Shown one piece after another: positions 63,050-64,000 of a stretch of DNA of 64,000 bases. Under the pieces are notes generated by a model that did no database searches, was not told the DNA's origin, and saw only the letters and a list, made by a program, of their open reading frames with translations. The stretch is from the NCBI GenBank assembly GCA_030704615.1, contig CM060731.1, positions 22,692,001-22,756,000 of the forward strand. The letters run 5' to 3'. A program made the translations under genes and the position numbers. Position 1 is the first letter of the stretch; each line of letters begins with the position of its first letter. This stretch comes from Takakia lepidozioides (taxonomy: Eukaryota; Streptophyta; Takakiopsida; Takakiales; Takakiaceae).

Positions 63050-63200
63050 AACCCGCGTAGGCTGTGACAGGCTGTGTCAGACTGTGACGAGCTAAGATAG
63101 GTTGTGTGATGTTGTGATGGGTTGTGATAGACTGTGTGACACTATGGTGGGCTGTGATAGACTGTGTCACATTGTGGTGGGCTGTGATAGCTATGTGAAT
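63050..63200 (-). repeat. Minisatellite at the integrase-ORF3 junction, second element
   Basis: GGCTGTGATAGACTGTGTCAC-type units, at the same place as 17935-18125 in the first element. Confidence 0.75.
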
Positions 63201-63340
63201 ACTTGTACTTTCCGCCCTGGCCATACACACTCAGCTTTATGACATGTGCTCCATACTTTGTTGGTGTTACTGATGTAGTTTGTGTCTGCATCTGTGTTTC
63301 AAGATGCAAATCATGTTGTAATGGTTTATCATGTATATCA

Positions 63341-64000
63341 CTATATACCCTTCAACTTATTGGCATTGACTCTTCCAAGCATCTCATTGTTAATGGTTTG
63401 TAACATGACTGTGTTGTTATCATACATCTTCTGTATGACATAAGATCTTTTCCAAGGTGACTTAAGCTTAGAAGCTTTAATCTTACCCTTCTTCAACAGC
63501 AACAGTACCAAATCACCCGTCTTAAAAGTCTTTAATTTACCTTCATCAAACTGATCCTTCCTCTTCATCTGAATTCTGGTCATGTTATCTGCTGCATCAG
63601 CACGTACTTCCTCCACATGATATAATTCAAGTTTCTTGACTTTAATTGAATCTTCCAATTCCATTCTCCTTCCCCATTCAGTACTCATGGTAAGTAACAA
63701 GAATTCCACTGGAAGTAAAACTTCCATACCATAAACTAATTGGAATGATGTATACTTAGTGGTGACTTTATATGAAGTCCTGTATGACCACAAAGTTGTC
63801 AGCAGCTTTGTATCCCAATCTGTTCTGTTTGCATTGACTATCTTAGCCAAAATAGTACATAGTATTTTGTTGGTGGCCTCTGCCTGCCCATTACCCTGTG
63901 GGTAATAGGTTGTACTCTTCCTATGCACAATCATGAACTCTTTAGTCAATAGTTCTATGGTCTCATTAATGAAGCGACTTACCTGATCACTGATAAATTC
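63341..64000 (-). pseudogene. Integrase C-terminal part of the second element (runs off the window)
   Basis: Contains MIVHRKSTTYYPQGNGQAEA with the catalytic Glu, LLTTLWSYRTSYKVTTKYTS and GDLVLLLLKKGKIKASKLKS, closely similar to the first element. The frame ends at KLKGI and so lacks the in-frame extension through the minisatellite seen in the first copy. Upstream motifs are outside the window. Confidence 0.85.

Larger units (their letters stand above)
58035..64000 (-). mobile_element. Second gypsy element of the same family, truncated by the window end
   Basis: Starts with an LTR (58035-59140), then purine tract, 3' small ORF, broken third ORF, minisatellite and integrase, in the same minus orientation and order as the copy at 12637-25889. 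The 5' half is outside the window. It is more diverged than the two LTRs of the first copy are from each other, so it represents an older insertion or another subfamily. Confidence 0.88.

Overview
This is a eukaryotic nuclear window, almost certainly from a land plant and probably a seed-free one (fern, lycophyte or bryophyte grade). The evidence is PLS-type pentatricopeptide-repeat (PPR) sequence with an E/E+ tail, PPR fragments joined to the tryptophan-rich PDF motif of organellar DNA/RNA-binding proteins, a CACTA (En/Spm) transposon with Tnp2 and TnpA-type genes, Athila-like Ty3/gypsy elements, a BED/TTF hAT transposase, and GT-AG introns of about 90-135 bp. Gene density is low and most coding traces are decayed. 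The assignment below family level is inference.

Layout. 1-327: end of an LTR whose element lies to the left. 328-656: a foldback with 133-bp arms. 2341-3009: LINE fragment. About 3.2-12.6, 25.9-31.3 and 43.95-45.4 kb: three pieces of one older locus, here called the native locus. It holds a minus-strand DUF7869-type pseudogene and a plus-strand series: a YSP-repeat protein, a protein with a GQHT-like motif and an acidic/SP-repeat tail, and three FCP1/NIF-type HAD-phosphatase-like genes. The locus is marked by a 26-bp palindrome present about a dozen times, in at least two cases inside a spliceable intron.

Two large transposons split the native locus. A 13.25-kb gypsy element (12637-25889, minus orientation, target duplication ATAAG) sits in the open reading frame of the GQHT gene. 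A 12.6-kb CACTA element (31308-43942, target duplication CTA) sits between FCP1-like genes. The CACTA element carries a Tnp2 gene, a divergent TnpA-type gene that has an FCP1/NIF domain between its two transposon domains, two fragments of ribosomal protein S3a, and a PPR/PDF-derived segment also found near 55.4 kb.

45.7-58.0 kb: a possible 530-bp MITE, a hAT transposase pseudogene, an apparently intact three-exon ISG12/IFI27-like gene (50849-53701, 125 aa), another LINE fragment and PPR pseudogenes. 58035-64000: a second, more diverged copy of the gypsy family, running off the window. The only plausible intact host gene is the ISG12-like one. The best candidates for something undescribed are the 26-bp palindrome family with its gene set and the chimeric CACTA TnpA-FCP1 gene.
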